Below are positions 1-8,811 of a stretch of 64,000 nucleotides of DNA, piece after piece. The notes beneath the pieces were generated by a model. It did not search any database, was not told the origin of the DNA, and saw only the letters and a program-made list of their open reading frames with translations. The DNA is taken from assembly GCF_019195455.1 (NCBI RefSeq), contig NZ_JAIMBW010000001.1:434001-498000 (forward strand), in the 5' to 3' direction. How positions within the stretch are numbered: the first letter of the stretch is position 1; every line of letters starts with the position of its first letter. The translations under genes were made by a program, and so were the position numbers. Source of the stretch: Gymnodinialimonas phycosphaerae. Lineage in GTDB: Bacteria; Pseudomonadota; Alphaproteobacteria; Rhodobacterales; Rhodobacteraceae.

Positions 1-1270
1 CGGTGATCAGCACCTGATCTTCCAGCTTGATGCAGAAATCGCCACCTTCCTCGCCGATCAGGGCCTCCACACACAGCATCATGCCGGGCTCCAGTACGTA
101 ATCGAAAGCGGCCTCGTTGAAGTGATCACCGTAGGCGACGTGGGGCCACTCATCGCAGAGGCCCACACCGTGCATCCGGCACGAATACTTGCGCTTGTCG
201 TACTTCGGATCCAACTGGTGCCCGCCGAAAACCAGTTCCTTGATCGAGACGCCGGGGGCCAGAAGTGCCATGTTCTCCATGATGTGGGCGTGGCCGTGCT
301 GCATGGCCGCGATCATGTCGGGGCGCGGGGCGTCGGGACCGGTCCACCATGTGCGCGAGATGTCGACACACATGCCGTAGCAGCCGATCAGATCCGTGTC
401 CAAGGCGCTGATTTCATTGGGCAACAACGTGCGGGGGCCGCATTCCTGGAACCATGGATTTGTGCGCGGGCCGCTGGAAAACAGTCGCGTCTCGATCCAT
501 TCGCCGCCGCGTTTGATGTTCTCGGCATGCAGGACGGCCCAGACCTCATCCTCGGATTTGCCGGGCGCGATGGCGTCTTCCATCGCCTTGAGGGATTTTT
601 CGCAGGCATCCACGGCACAGCGCATGGCGAGGATTTCGTCAGGGCCTTTGATCTTGCGGGCGTGCTCGGTGATGAACTCACCGTCCTTCAGGTCGAACCC
701 GCGCGCCTCCAGCGCATGGGCGCCGTGGAGCATGATCTTGTCGACCGCCAGGCGCTTGTTACTGCCCGCATGGGCCGCCATGATCTCGGCCACCTGGCCG
801 CTGAACTTCTCGGCCGCGACATCGCCCCGGTCGCCGGTGGAGAAGTAGAACATCGACGCCCCGGAAAGGACCTCGCGCACCAGCGGGTTGTGATCGGCCA
901 GAAACGGCGCGTTCTTGTATTCCCACAGAACCATGTGCCCATCGGCGCAGACAAGGCAGGCGCGAAAGGGGTTGTGCGCGTTCCAAAGCTGCATGTTGGT
1001 GCTGTCGGTGGCGTAGCGAATGTTGAGCGGGTCGAAGACCAGCACGCCGCCGTAGTCATTGGCCTGCAATTGACCCACCAAACGATCGAGCCGGAATTGG
1101 CGCATGGTTTGAAGGTTGGGCAGGATCAGGCCTGCGGCCTCCCACTCGGCATAGGCCAGCGCCGTGGGCCCGATCTCGATCCGATCATTGTCGTTGAGGG
1201 TGCCATCGGGCAGCATGACGCCTTTGGTGGGGTCGATCTTGCGGATGTCGCGGCGATAGGCTTGGTTCAT
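1..1270 (-). CDS. dddP: DMSP lyase DddP, 3' end cut by window edge
   Basis: Cleaves dimethylsulfoniopropionate to dimethyl sulfide and acrylate; a cytosolic enzyme on the M24 (pita-bread) fold that uses a two-metal centre. 423 residues are visible and about 20-25 C-terminal ones lie beyond base 1. The family's published metal ligands D295, D297, D307, H371, E406, E421 and catalytic Y366 and D377 appear here as D291, D293, D303, H367, E402, E417, Y362 and D373, all shifted by exactly four residues. Motifs seen: DTDLIGCYGMCVD, MHGVGLCDEWP, KLEDQ. The start has a good ribosome site (AAGGGAG). It diverges from the haem-demethylase-like gene across 77 bp, so promoters may be shared. A plain Xaa-Pro peptidase is the alternative, but the Tyr/Asp pair argues against it. 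Confidence 0.93.
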   Translation of the reverse strand, partial: MNQAYRRDIRKIDPTKGVMLPDGTLNDNDRIEIGPTALAYAEWEAAGLILPNLQTMRQFRLDRLVGQLQANDYGGVLVFDPLNIRYATDSTNMQLWNAHNPFRACLVCADGHMVLWEYKNAPFLADHNPLVREVLSGASMFYFSTGDRGDVAAEKFSGQVAEIMAAHAGSNKRLAVDKIMLHGAHALEARGFDLKDGEFITEHARKIKGPDEILAMRCAVDACEKSLKAMEDAIAPGKSEDEVWAVLHAENIKRGGEWIETRLFSSGPRTNPWFQECGPRTLLPNEISALDTDLIGCYGMCVDISRTWWTGPDAPRPDMIAAMQHGHAHIMENMALLAPGVSIKELVFGGHQLDPKYDKRKYSCRMHGVGLCDEWPHVAYGDHFNEAAFDYVLEPGMMLCVEALIGEEGGDFCIKLEDQVLIT

Positions 1271-1347
1271 GGTCGCTCTCCCTTGGGATCAGCGTTACGC
1301 GGGACACGCGCGCCCGCCTGTCAGATCGCGGCGCGAAAAGGTCGGAA

Positions 1348-2154
1348 ATGAACCATGTTTTCCACGATCACTTGCCCACGGCCCCTTGGATGGCCGAGGC
1401 GACGCGGCGGTTGCCCGGCGTTCAGCCCTTGGCGGGATATCACGAGTGGTTGGCCCGCGATGAGGCATTTGCGGGTCAAATGGCCCTGCGTGATCGCTTG
1501 GTGGCAGAGCGGCGCGGCGATGTGATCGCGACCTCTCCGGGGTCCGAGGCGGCGGTGGATGAGTTGTATGAAGAGGTGCTTCATGCCCTTGCGGGGCGTG
1601 CCTGGTACGCGTGGCACTCAGGGGGCCTTGAGGGTACGTGCACCCGCCCCGATGGCGTCGTCGTGCCGCTGAATTCACACGACAAGCTTGGGACCTTGGC
1701 GCGATTGGTGCAACAGGATCTGTGCCTGATGGAAAAGCCTGAAGGCGCCGATGAGCACGTGCTGACGGCGGCGGTACTGTGTTTCCCGGCGTCCTGGACG
1801 CTGGCGCAGAAGATCGGGCGCCCTTTGTCTGCGATCCATGATCCGGTCGCCCCCTACGACGCGGAAATGGCCAGGCGCGTGCAACGGCTCTTCGACAATC
1901 TGCGCGATGACACGCCCCTGTGGCGGCAGAATGCGATGATCTACCAAAAGCCGGACTTGTATCATCCGCGCCTGGAAGATGATCCGCGCGACGATCACGA
2001 GGGCGGTGGGTATTTGCGATCAGAAAAGCAGGTGTTGCTGCGCCTGGTCGAGACGCGGGCAGTGGTCTTCTCCATCCACACCTACATCGTGCGGCTGGAG
2101 GATCTGACCCAGGCGCAGCGGGCGGGGTTGGCGGAGCAGGGCGAGGGGGCGTGA
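1348..2154 (+). CDS. DUF3445 / haem-dependent oxidative N-demethylase alpha-like protein
   Basis: 268 residues resembling the HODM alpha-subunit-like family (DUF3445), which includes the oxygenase component acting on dimethylamine in marine bacteria. Recognised from overall sequence character (the FPASWTLAQKIGRPLSAIHDP region near residues 151-170 and a basic, aromatic C-terminal half); I cannot assign haem ligands by eye. The reductase and ferredoxin partners of dimethylamine monooxygenase are not adjacent, so this may be a stand-alone paralogue with another substrate. Divergent from dddP. Start chosen at the ATG after AAAAGGTCGGAA. The family call is fairly secure; the substrate is unknown. 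Confidence 0.7.
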   Translation: MNHVFHDHLPTAPWMAEATRRLPGVQPLAGYHEWLARDEAFAGQMALRDRLVAERRGDVIATSPGSEAAVDELYEEVLHALAGRAWYAWHSGGLEGTCTRPDGVVVPLNSHDKLGTLARLVQQDLCLMEKPEGADEHVLTAAVLCFPASWTLAQKIGRPLSAIHDPVAPYDAEMARRVQRLFDNLRDDTPLWRQNAMIYQKPDLYHPRLEDDPRDDHEGGGYLRSEKQVLLRLVETRAVVFSIHTYIVRLEDLTQAQRAGLAEQGEGA

Positions 2155-2240
2155 CGTTTCGCGCCCCGTCCAAGCCGCGCGCATGTGGCCCGGTGCGGGA
2201 TATGAGTTGTATTTGGCAAGATGAAGCGGGGAGCAGCGCT

Positions 2241-3326
2241 CTACTTGAAGTGCTTGGAGAGTTTCAGGCCCTGGCCCTGGTAATTCGACGCGATGCCGGT
2301 GCCGTAAAGCTGGGTGGGGGCGGCGGCCATGGTCTCGTAGACAAGGCGGCCGACGGTCTGGCCGTGTTCCAGCACGAAAGGCGCCTCGTGGCAGCGCACT
2401 TCCAGGACGCCGCGCGCAGGCACGCCATGCCCGAAGCCGGGGTCGAAAAAACCTGCGTAGTGGACGCGGAATTCGCCGACCATGGCCAGATACGGTGCCA
2501 TTTCAGCGGCGCAATCAGGCGGGATCGTCACGGCCTCGCGGCTGACGAGAATGTAGAAAGCGCCGGGGTCGAGGATGATCTGGCCGTTGTCGCTGTGGAT
2601 TTCTTCCCAGAACTCAGACGTTTTGTGGGTGCCGATCTGGGTCAGGTCGATGACACCGGTGTGCGGCTTGGCGCGGTAGCCCACAAGCGTGGTATCTTTG
2701 GGCGAGAGGTCGACAGAGAAGCCAAGGCCGTCGTCGATCAGCGGCTCTTGGTCGACCAGCGGGGTGTCGGCATGGCGCGCCTTCAGGGCCGCGTCCGACA
2801 GGACCGCCTGGCCGCGTCGGAAGCGGATCTGGTTCAGGCGCAAGCCAGGCTCGATCTTTACCGAGAAGGAGCGGGGGCAAATCTCGGCATAAAGCGGGCC
2901 CTTGTAGCCCGCCGGGATGCGGTCGAATTCCACGCCGCCGTCCGCGATCACGCGGGTCAGGCAATCCACGCGACCGGTCGATGACTTGGCGTTGCACACT
3001 GCCGTGATGTCTTCGGGCAGGGCGAGGCCTTCCATCAGCGGCACCACGTAGACGCAGCCCTTCTCCAGCACCGCGCCGGGGGTCAGGTCCATTTCGTGCA
3101 TGGTGAACTCGGGCAGGCGGTCGGCCACGGTGCGGCCAGCGCCCGTCAGAAACGAGGCGCGGACACGGTAGGCGCGGGTCCCCAGGCGCAGATCAAGGCT
3201 GGCGGGCTGAACCTGGCCATCGGGGATGGCGGGCGTGGCGTAAATCGCGCCCGCGTCGATCATCGCGGAGATCGCGTGATCGGGCAGGACGCCCTGGGGG
3301 GCGGTGGGGGAAAAGGAATCAGTCAT
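2241..3326 (-). CDS. dcd: 2'-deoxycytidine 5'-triphosphate deaminase, long alphaproteobacterial form
   Basis: Converts dCTP to dUTP for thymidylate synthesis. At 361 residues it is about twice the length of enterobacterial Dcd, the usual size of the alphaproteobacterial form with two dUTPase-like modules. The motif CNAKSSTGRVD in the first half matches the nucleotide-binding SSxxR signature of the family. The start was placed at the ATG giving MTDSFSP; an in-frame ATG 45 bases upstream would add an unlikely leader. It converges on the DUF3445 gene with no clear terminator between them. tRNA-Pro follows upstream on the same strand. Confidence 0.9.
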   Translation of the reverse strand: MTDSFSPTAPQGVLPDHAISAMIDAGAIYATPAIPDGQVQPASLDLRLGTRAYRVRASFLTGAGRTVADRLPEFTMHEMDLTPGAVLEKGCVYVVPLMEGLALPEDITAVCNAKSSTGRVDCLTRVIADGGVEFDRIPAGYKGPLYAEICPRSFSVKIEPGLRLNQIRFRRGQAVLSDAALKARHADTPLVDQEPLIDDGLGFSVDLSPKDTTLVGYRAKPHTGVIDLTQIGTHKTSEFWEEIHSDNGQIILDPGAFYILVSREAVTIPPDCAAEMAPYLAMVGEFRVHYAGFFDPGFGHGVPARGVLEVRCHEAPFVLEHGQTVGRLVYETMAAAPTQLYGTGIASNYQGQGLKLSKHFK

Positions 3327-3399
3327 GGTGTCACCGCTGATACACGGGCCACGCGGGTTCAACAATTCCAAGAGGTGGCAGGGAGGTAGAGCGAAGAAA

Positions 3400-3476
3400 T
3401 GGTCGGGCTAGCAGGACTCGAACCTGCGACCTTCCGTCCCCCAGACGGACGCGCTACCAGGCTGCGCCATAGCCCG
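3400..3476 (-). tRNA. tRNA-Pro (GGG)
   Basis: 77-nt cloverleaf on the minus strand. Acceptor CGGGCTA pairs with TAGCCCG, followed by discriminator A and an encoded CCA. The T arm carries GGTTCGAGTCC and the anticodon stem TCCGT/ACGGA encloses loop CTGGGGG with anticodon GGG. Confidence 0.96.
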
Positions 3477-3534
3477 ACTGACGGCCCTTCTAAGGATTTC
3501 TGAGGGCGGCGCAAGGGGCTGTTCGCAGTTGCGT

Positions 3535-4407
3535 TCACCCGATGGTCGCGCCGGAGGACATCCGGTCGCGGAGCTTGGCAAGCGCCATGATCTGCGGACG
3601 CAGGACGGCGCGTTGCGGGCCGGGAAGTTGAGACAGGGCCGCGAGAGCGCCGAGGGCGCCTTCGGCGGGGTCGGCGGGCGGAATCTGAACCGCCACCGCT
3701 GCCGATGCGATTGCCGGGGCTGTCGGCTCGGGCGAGGGGGCGGCAGTGGGCAGCGGTGCCTTGACCGGTGCGGCCTCAGGCTCGGCGGGGGTGTCTTCGG
3801 TGTCTTCCTCGGGTGTCGGCGCGGCCTCGGCGACGGCAGCGGCTTCTTCAAAGGCGGGGGCTTCCTCGGGGGCGGGAGCCGCGTCCGGGAGGGGGGCGTC
3901 TTCCGGGATCGGGGCCGCTTCGGGGGCCGTGATTTCAGGCTCGGACGATATCGGGTGGTCTGGTATCGGGTGGTCCGGTTCTGGGGCCGGGGGCGCGGAT
4001 TGTTCAGGCTCGGGCGCGTCGATCGAAACGGCCTCATCGGCCTCTTGTGCCTCTTCGCTTTCGGCAGCAGCGTCCTCATCCCAGACATCAGAGGCGTCCA
4101 GCTCGACCACCTCGGCATCTTCGACCAATTCATCGATCGAAGGCGACAGCGAGGTCACGGCCTCCAGGCCCTCATCGGCGATCAGTTTCTGAACGCCCCG
4201 AATGGTCATGCCGCGATCATGGAGCAACACCTTGATTCCGCCCACCAATTCCATATCGGCAGGGCGGTAATAACGCCGCCCCCCGGCGCGTTTCACGGGC
4301 TTGATCTGGTTGAATTTCGATTCCCAGAACCGCAGCACATGGGCCGCAACATCCAGCCAATCTGCGACCTCTCGGATCGTGCGGAAAGCTTGGGCGGATT
4401 TGGGCAT
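3535..4407 (-). CDS. MerR-family transcriptional regulator with long acidic/proline tail
   Basis: Residues about 8-75 form a MerR-type winged helix ([19 protein letters not shown], then [13 protein letters not shown]), the DNA-binding part. The remaining 200 residues are low-complexity, rich in Glu, Ala and Pro, with no visible effector domain or metal-binding cysteines. This gene commonly follows ihfA in Rhodobacterales, as here, in the block yceD-rpmF-plsX-fabH-ihfA-merR. Its targets are unknown. The tail is probably disordered, and only the first hundred residues are likely to be well conserved. Confidence 0.85.
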   Translation of the reverse strand: MPKSAQAFRTIREVADWLDVAAHVLRFWESKFNQIKPVKRAGGRRYYRPADMELVGGIKVLLHDRGMTIRGVQKLIADEGLEAVTSLSPSIDELVEDAEVVELDASDVWDEDAAAESEEAQEADEAVSIDAPEPEQSAPPAPEPDHPIPDHPISSEPEITAPEAAPIPEDAPLPDAAPAPEEAPAFEEAAAVAEAAPTPEEDTEDTPAEPEAAPVKAPLPTAAPSPEPTAPAIASAAVAVQIPPADPAEGALGALAALSQLPGPQRAVLRPQIMALAKLRDRMSSGATIG

Positions 4408-4521
4408 GGGTGCGGTCCTCTGCTCAAGCCCCCCGTTGGCCGGAGGGCCGATTGTCTGTGCCTCTGGCTGCTCACCCTCTGGCGGGGCGATGCAGCGTCG
4501 TCTTGCGCCGTGGCGCGGGCG

Positions 4522-4569
4522 TTAGCTGCGGTTGCCTGCGGCGAGCCTTTAGCTGCGGTTGCCTGCGGC
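4522..4569. repeat. 21-bp direct repeat duplicating the end of ihfA
   Basis: The 21 bases at 4522-4542 and 4549-4569 are identical, a 27-bp period. The right-hand copy contains the last six codons and stop of ihfA (minus strand), so the left copy is a duplicated gene end lying just past the stop codon. It looks like a small local tandem duplication. Confidence 0.85.
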
Positions 4570-4851
4570 AACACGGTCCTTCATCAGGTGTGACGGCCGG
4601 AACGTCAGCACGCGGCGCGGACTGATCGGCACTTCCTCACCGGTCTTGGGGTTGCGGCCGACGCGAGCCGTCTTGGAGCGGACCGAAAACGTCCCGAAGG
4701 AAGAGATCTTCACCTGCTCACCGTCGACCAACGCGTCCGACATCATTTCCAGCACACGCTCGACCAGTTGCGAGCTTTCATTTCGCGACAGGCCCACTTC
4801 GCGGAACACCGCTTCGCTCAGGTCCATACGCGTCAAAGTCTTAGCCGACAT
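4549..4851 (-). CDS. ihfA: Integration host factor alpha subunit
   Basis: 100-residue HU/IHF-family protein that, with IhfB, bends DNA at specific sites in the nucleoid. The family signature is clear: an N-terminal helical dimerisation part ([18 protein letters not shown]), [12 protein letters not shown], and [16 protein letters not shown] with the Pro that intercalates at the kink. Length is normal. It follows fabH after about 100 bp on the same strand. Its stop region is duplicated immediately downstream (see repeat). Confidence 0.96.
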   Translation of the reverse strand: MSAKTLTRMDLSEAVFREVGLSRNESSQLVERVLEMMSDALVDGEQVKISSFGTFSVRSKTARVGRNPKTGEEVPISPRRVLTFRPSHLMKDRVAAGNRS

Positions 4852-4950
4852 ATTGTTTCGTCCCCCATGTTTGAGAGACAGGATGAATTATGCGGTTTAT
4901 TTAGTCAATCCAGTGTGTTGCGCGGTGACGTTTCACCGGCACCTGAACGC

Positions 4951-5943
4951 CTACCAGCGCATCACCACGGCGCCCCAGGCAAGGCCCCCGCCAATGGCTT
5001 CCGTCACCAGCAAATCGCCCGATTTGATGCGCCCGTCACCCACGCCCACAGACATCGCCAAGGGGATCGAGGCAGCAGAGGTATTGCCGTGATCCTGGAC
5101 CGTCACGATGACCTTATCCATCGGCAGGCCGAACTTCTTGACCGTCCCGGTGATGATGCGAATGTTGGCCTGATGGGGCACGATCCAGTCGACATCCGCG
5201 ATGCCCACACCCGCCTTCGCCAAGGCTGCTTCGGCAGTTTTCGTAAGTTTTTCAACGGCATGGCGGAAAACCTCCTTGCCCTGCATGCGCAGGACACCGG
5301 CGGTCCCGGTGCTCGATACACCGCCATCCACATAAAGCAGGTCGCGGTGGCTGCCGTCGGAATGCAGGTCCGTCGACAAGATGCCATGGTCGTCCGACGT
5401 GCCCGCACTTTCGCGCGCCTCAAGGATCAGCGCGCCCGCGCCGTCGCCGAACAGGACGCAGGTGGTGCGGTCGGTCCAATCCATGATCCGGCTGAAGGTT
5501 TCCGCGCCGATGACCAGCACCCGTTTGGCCTGGCCCGAGACGATCAGCGCATCGGCGTTGGCCAGCGCATAGACGAATCCAGCGCAGACCGCTTGCACGT
5601 CAAATGCGAATCCCCCCGCCATCCCGAGGCCCGCCTGCACCATCGTGGCGACCGAGGGGAACGTCAGATCGGGGGTCGATGTGGCCACGATGACGGCGTC
5701 GATGTCATCCGCCTCCAGCCCCGCGTGGGCCAAGGCCTTGGTCGCGGCGGCAATCGCCATTTGGCTGGTAGTCTCACCCTCGGCGGCGAAGTGGCGCCGC
5801 TCGATCCCGGAGCGGGACTTGATCCAGGCGTCCGAGGTCTCAAGACCCTCCATCGCCTCGAACTCGGCGTTGGGGACGATGCGTTCGGGCAGGTAATGGC
5901 CGATGCCAACAGGAACCGCCCGTATCGTAAGACCCGGTGTCAT
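4951..5943 (-). CDS. fabH: 3-oxoacyl-[acyl-carrier-protein] synthase III
   Basis: Condenses acetyl-CoA with malonyl-ACP to start fatty-acid synthesis. 330 residues. The catalytic triad is visible: Cys120 in QAVCAGF, His257 in PHQANIRI and Asn287 in DHGNTSAASIP. The C-terminal glycine-rich GGGLAWGA is typical. Its ATG overlaps the plsX stop (ATGA), so the two are translationally coupled, a usual arrangement that joins initiation of fatty-acid and phospholipid synthesis. Confidence 0.97.
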   Translation of the reverse strand: MTPGLTIRAVPVGIGHYLPERIVPNAEFEAMEGLETSDAWIKSRSGIERRHFAAEGETTSQMAIAAATKALAHAGLEADDIDAVIVATSTPDLTFPSVATMVQAGLGMAGGFAFDVQAVCAGFVYALANADALIVSGQAKRVLVIGAETFSRIMDWTDRTTCVLFGDGAGALILEARESAGTSDDHGILSTDLHSDGSHRDLLYVDGGVSSTGTAGVLRMQGKEVFRHAVEKLTKTAEAALAKAGVGIADVDWIVPHQANIRIITGTVKKFGLPMDKVIVTVQDHGNTSAASIPLAMSVGVGDGRIKSGDLLVTEAIGGGLAWGAVVMRW

Positions 5944-7037
5944 TGAGGCAATTCCTCTTTCTGTATGGCAAGACTGGCCGCCGCTTCCGACTGCGCGATG
6001 CGCGCCGCCAATCTTTTGTGGAACCCGGTGGCCGACAGCTGTGCCGCAAGGTTGATCGCCGCGGCGACGCCCGTGGCGTCCGCCGAGCCGTGGGATTTGA
6101 CCACCGTGCCGTTCAGGCCCAGGAACACGCCGCCGTTCACCCGGCGGGGGTCGATGCGTTTGATCAGGCGCCGCAGGGACGTATAGGCCAGCAACGCCGC
6201 AATGCGCGAGAACGGGGTCTTCTTGAAGGCCTCGCTCAGGCGCTCGCGGATCATGCGCGCGGTGCCTTCGCCGGTTTTCAGGGCGATGTTGCCGGTGAAC
6301 CCATCGGTGACGATGACGTCGACGCGGTCCGAGGGCAGGTCACCGCCCTCCACGAAACCCACGAATTCAAAATCTGCGGCAGGGGCGGCGCGGGCGATCA
6401 GATCGGCGGCGACCTTCAGTTCGGCCTTGCCCTTGTGCTCTTCGGTGCCGACATTCAGCAACCCGATGCGGGGCCGGGGCAGGTCCAGGCCGTTGCGCGC
6501 GTAGCTGGCCCCCATCAGCGCATATTGCAGCAAATCCTCGGCATCGGCGCGGATGTCCGCGCCCACATCCAGCATCACATTGAAGCCCGACGGGTTGCGT
6601 GAGGGCCACAGACAGGCAATCGCGGGGCGATTGACGCCCTCCAACCGGCGCAGACGGATCGTGCTGATCGCCATCAAGGCCCCGGTGTTGCCGCAGGACA
6701 CGGCGACAGAGGCCTCGCCGGCGCGCACGGCCTCGATCGTCGACCACATGGAGGTGTCTTTGCCATTGCGCATAACGTGGGACGGCTTGGCGTCCATCGT
6801 GACCACGCCCTCGGCGTGCCGGATCTCGCAGATCTCGGCCAACCCGCGCTTCTTGGCGATCAGACGCTCGATCTCGGGCCTGTTGCCATGCACGATGAAG
6901 CGCAACTGCGGGTTCTTGGCGGCAGCTTTCGACAGGCCGGCAACAACGGACGTAGGGCCAAGATCGCCCCCCATCGCGTCAATGGACAAGACGGTGTGTA
7001 CCACCGCATCTTCCGTCAACGCTGCACCGTCGCTCAT
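5940..7037 (-). CDS. plsX: Phosphate acyltransferase PlsX
   Basis: Makes acyl-phosphate from acyl-ACP, the acyl donor for PlsY in phosphatidic acid synthesis. 365 residues, slightly longer than the typical 330-350. Family motifs seen: SIDAMGGDLGP near residues 18-28, SCGNTGALMA in the middle, and VIVTDGFTGNIALKTGEG. It lies between rpmF and fabH, the standard order, and overlaps fabH by four bases. Confidence 0.96.
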   Translation of the reverse strand: MSDGAALTEDAVVHTVLSIDAMGGDLGPTSVVAGLSKAAAKNPQLRFIVHGNRPEIERLIAKKRGLAEICEIRHAEGVVTMDAKPSHVMRNGKDTSMWSTIEAVRAGEASVAVSCGNTGALMAISTIRLRRLEGVNRPAIACLWPSRNPSGFNVMLDVGADIRADAEDLLQYALMGASYARNGLDLPRPRIGLLNVGTEEHKGKAELKVAADLIARAAPAADFEFVGFVEGGDLPSDRVDVIVTDGFTGNIALKTGEGTARMIRERLSEAFKKTPFSRIAALLAYTSLRRLIKRIDPRRVNGGVFLGLNGTVVKSHGSADATGVAAAINLAAQLSATGFHKRLAARIAQSEAAASLAIQKEELPQ

Positions 7038-7068
7038 GTAATCCGGCCCGCCTTAGGTCAGGCGGCAG

Positions 7069-7275
7069 TTAGGCCGCGTCTTCGTCGAGATCGACTTCGT
7101 CGGCCTGAGCCACAACTTCACGCTCGTTGTACACGCCGCACGAAGGGCAGACATGATGGGGACGCTTCAGCTCGCCGCAGGACGGGCATTCGTTGGGGTT
7201 TGCTGCAACCAACGCATCGTGGGAGCGGCGTTGACCACGGCGGGACCGCGTAATTTTACTCTTGGGGACAGCCAT
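7069..7275 (-). CDS. rpmF: 50S ribosomal protein L32
   Basis: 68-residue ribosomal protein beginning [17 protein letters not shown], with two CPSC motifs forming the zinc-ribbon site (zinc-binding form). The acidic C-terminal tail is usual for Rhodobacterales. It stands 31 bp upstream of plsX and is probably the first gene of that operon, or follows yceD. Confidence 0.97.
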   Translation of the reverse strand: MAVPKSKITRSRRGQRRSHDALVAANPNECPSCGELKRPHHVCPSCGVYNEREVVAQADEVDLDEDAA

Positions 7276-7515
7276 GTCACAACCTCGGGTTTAGGACCGC
7301 GCCGCCCTTGCAGGGCCTTGCGTCACGTATCAAAATTCGTCTCGCGTGCCGATCACTTTGGTGCCAAATTCAGACCAACCGCGAAGCTTCGCGGCAAGGC
7401 CCAGGCGACATCGAAACCGGGGTGCGAATGAGGCCGGGAACATACTCCGATTCCGCAGCCATGCAAGCCCTATTCCCTGCGGCCTCTCGGGGCAATGGGT
7501 GATGGGCAATTACCC

Positions 7516-8064
7516 CTACTTTTCAGGGTCATTTTCATCCTTGGCCAGCTTATCGCGCAGCGCTGCCAGCCCGGCAAGGGGCTTGGCGTCTTCATCGGTC
7601 ATCGGTTTCACGCCGGGGGCGGCGAAAACCGCCTGTCCCAACGCGACCCCTTCGGCGCGGGGGTAATCGGGCAGGGCCAGGGCCAGCGCCTCGGTCATCA
7701 GGTCGTGCAGGTCAAGCGTTTGGGGCAGGGGCTCGGCCGTGTCGTCTTCTGGGATCTCAAAGTCTTCCACCGTGGGCTCGGGCATGTTTTCCAGGTAGCT
7801 GCGCTCGACCGCCACATCGATGCGGGTCGTCACTGGCTCCAACGTCACGACGCATTCCTGCACCGCGGTCGCCCCAAGCTGGCCTTGCAGGTGCCAATCA
7901 TATTTGCCAACCGCCGTCAGCCGCCCCGTGAAGCGCAGTTTCTTCAAGCCGCGCAGAGACAGGGCCTCGGCGATCCGCTTGCGCGTCTCTGCGTCAGGCT
8001 CCATGGAAAATTCGGTATCCGAGGCGCGGCTCAACCGCGCAAGGGGCAGTACATGGGGGGTCAT
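7516..8064 (-). CDS. yceD: YceD/DUF177 family protein (23S rRNA accumulation)
   Basis: 182 residues. The family is linked to large-subunit rRNA accumulation and nearly always stands upstream of rpmF, as here. The core pattern is RLTAVGKYDWHLQGQLGATA followed by VQECVVTLEPV; the single Cys in this part fits the divergent alphaproteobacterial form. The 240 bp to rpmF contain no other gene that I can support. It is divergent from the BamE-like lipoprotein gene. Confidence 0.87.
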   Translation of the reverse strand: MTPHVLPLARLSRASDTEFSMEPDAETRKRIAEALSLRGLKKLRFTGRLTAVGKYDWHLQGQLGATAVQECVVTLEPVTTRIDVAVERSYLENMPEPTVEDFEIPEDDTAEPLPQTLDLHDLMTEALALALPDYPRAEGVALGQAVFAAPGVKPMTDEDAKPLAGLAALRDKLAKDENDPEK

Positions 8065-8273
8065 CGGGCCTCCGTCTCAATAAGTGTGGGGCGGTAACAG
8101 ATCCGGAGGGCGCTTTGCTTGCCCCAAGCGCGCCCCTGCGTTAAGCCGATATTCAGCTTCGTGTGCGTTCGCAAGTCGTGTACGGTGCCACCGTTTGGAT
8201 CGCCCCGCGCGATTTGAGCAAAACAGAGCCTCCAATGGGGCCACCAGAGCATGTTCAGGCAGGACCATTCGTG

Positions 8274-8747
8274 ATGCGTCAGTCTTTCTTCTCCGCCATC
8301 CGCCCGGCAGTCCGGCGCGTTGGATTTGGTTTGGCCCTTGCGGCCGGGTTGACCGCCTGCGCGGCCACCTTCACCAACCACGGCTACGTGCCGCCGCCCG
8401 AATTGCTTGACGAAATCGGCATCGGCAGCTCACGCGAGCAGGTGGCCGAGATCGCGGGCGCCCCCGGCACCGGCGGCGTGATGCGCGATGAGGCGTGGTT
8501 CTACACCCAATACCGCGTGCGCAATTTCACCTACAACGCCCCGGAGGTGATCGAACGCGACATCGTCGCGATCTCGTTCAGCGATGCGGGCCGGGTCACG
8601 AATATCGAACGTTTCGGGCTGGAAGACGGCCAGGTCGTGCAGTTGTCGCGCCGGGTCACCGAAAGCTCGGTGCGCGACATCGGGTTCCTGCGCTCGATCC
8701 TGTCGAACTTCGGCCGGATCAGTCTGGGTGATGCAACCGACAACTGA
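8274..8747 (+). CDS. bamE: Outer-membrane assembly lipoprotein BamE/OmlA-like
   Basis: 157 residues with a lipoprotein signal: basic start, hydrophobic stretch, lipobox LTAC with Cys29. After the signal comes GIGSSREQVAEIAGAP, the SmpA/OmlA pattern, then a beta-rich region with FYTQYRVRNFTY. BamE helps the BAM complex insert outer-membrane proteins. The start is ATG 8274 because signal-peptide length is then normal; earlier in-frame starts would add over 30 residues. A GTG three bases earlier is also possible. Confidence 0.85.
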   Translation: MRQSFFSAIRPAVRRVGFGLALAAGLTACAATFTNHGYVPPPELLDEIGIGSSREQVAEIAGAPGTGGVMRDEAWFYTQYRVRNFTYNAPEVIERDIVAISFSDAGRVTNIERFGLEDGQVVQLSRRVTESSVRDIGFLRSILSNFGRISLGDATDN

Positions 8748-8811
8748 TCTTGCTTGTGGCGAAGCGCCGATGCGCCCATCTTGAGGGTAATCATTTGGCG
8801 GGGCGGGTGCT

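Noticed and set aside
122..1351. Long plus-strand open frame of about 400 codons over dddP
   Set aside because: Shadow of the high-GC minus-strand dddP; no family pattern and no ribosome site.
3408..4133. Arg/Pro-rich minus-strand frame overlapping tRNA-Pro and the MerR gene
   Set aside because: Its composition comes from the repeated codons of the MerR tail in another frame, and its end runs through the tRNA.
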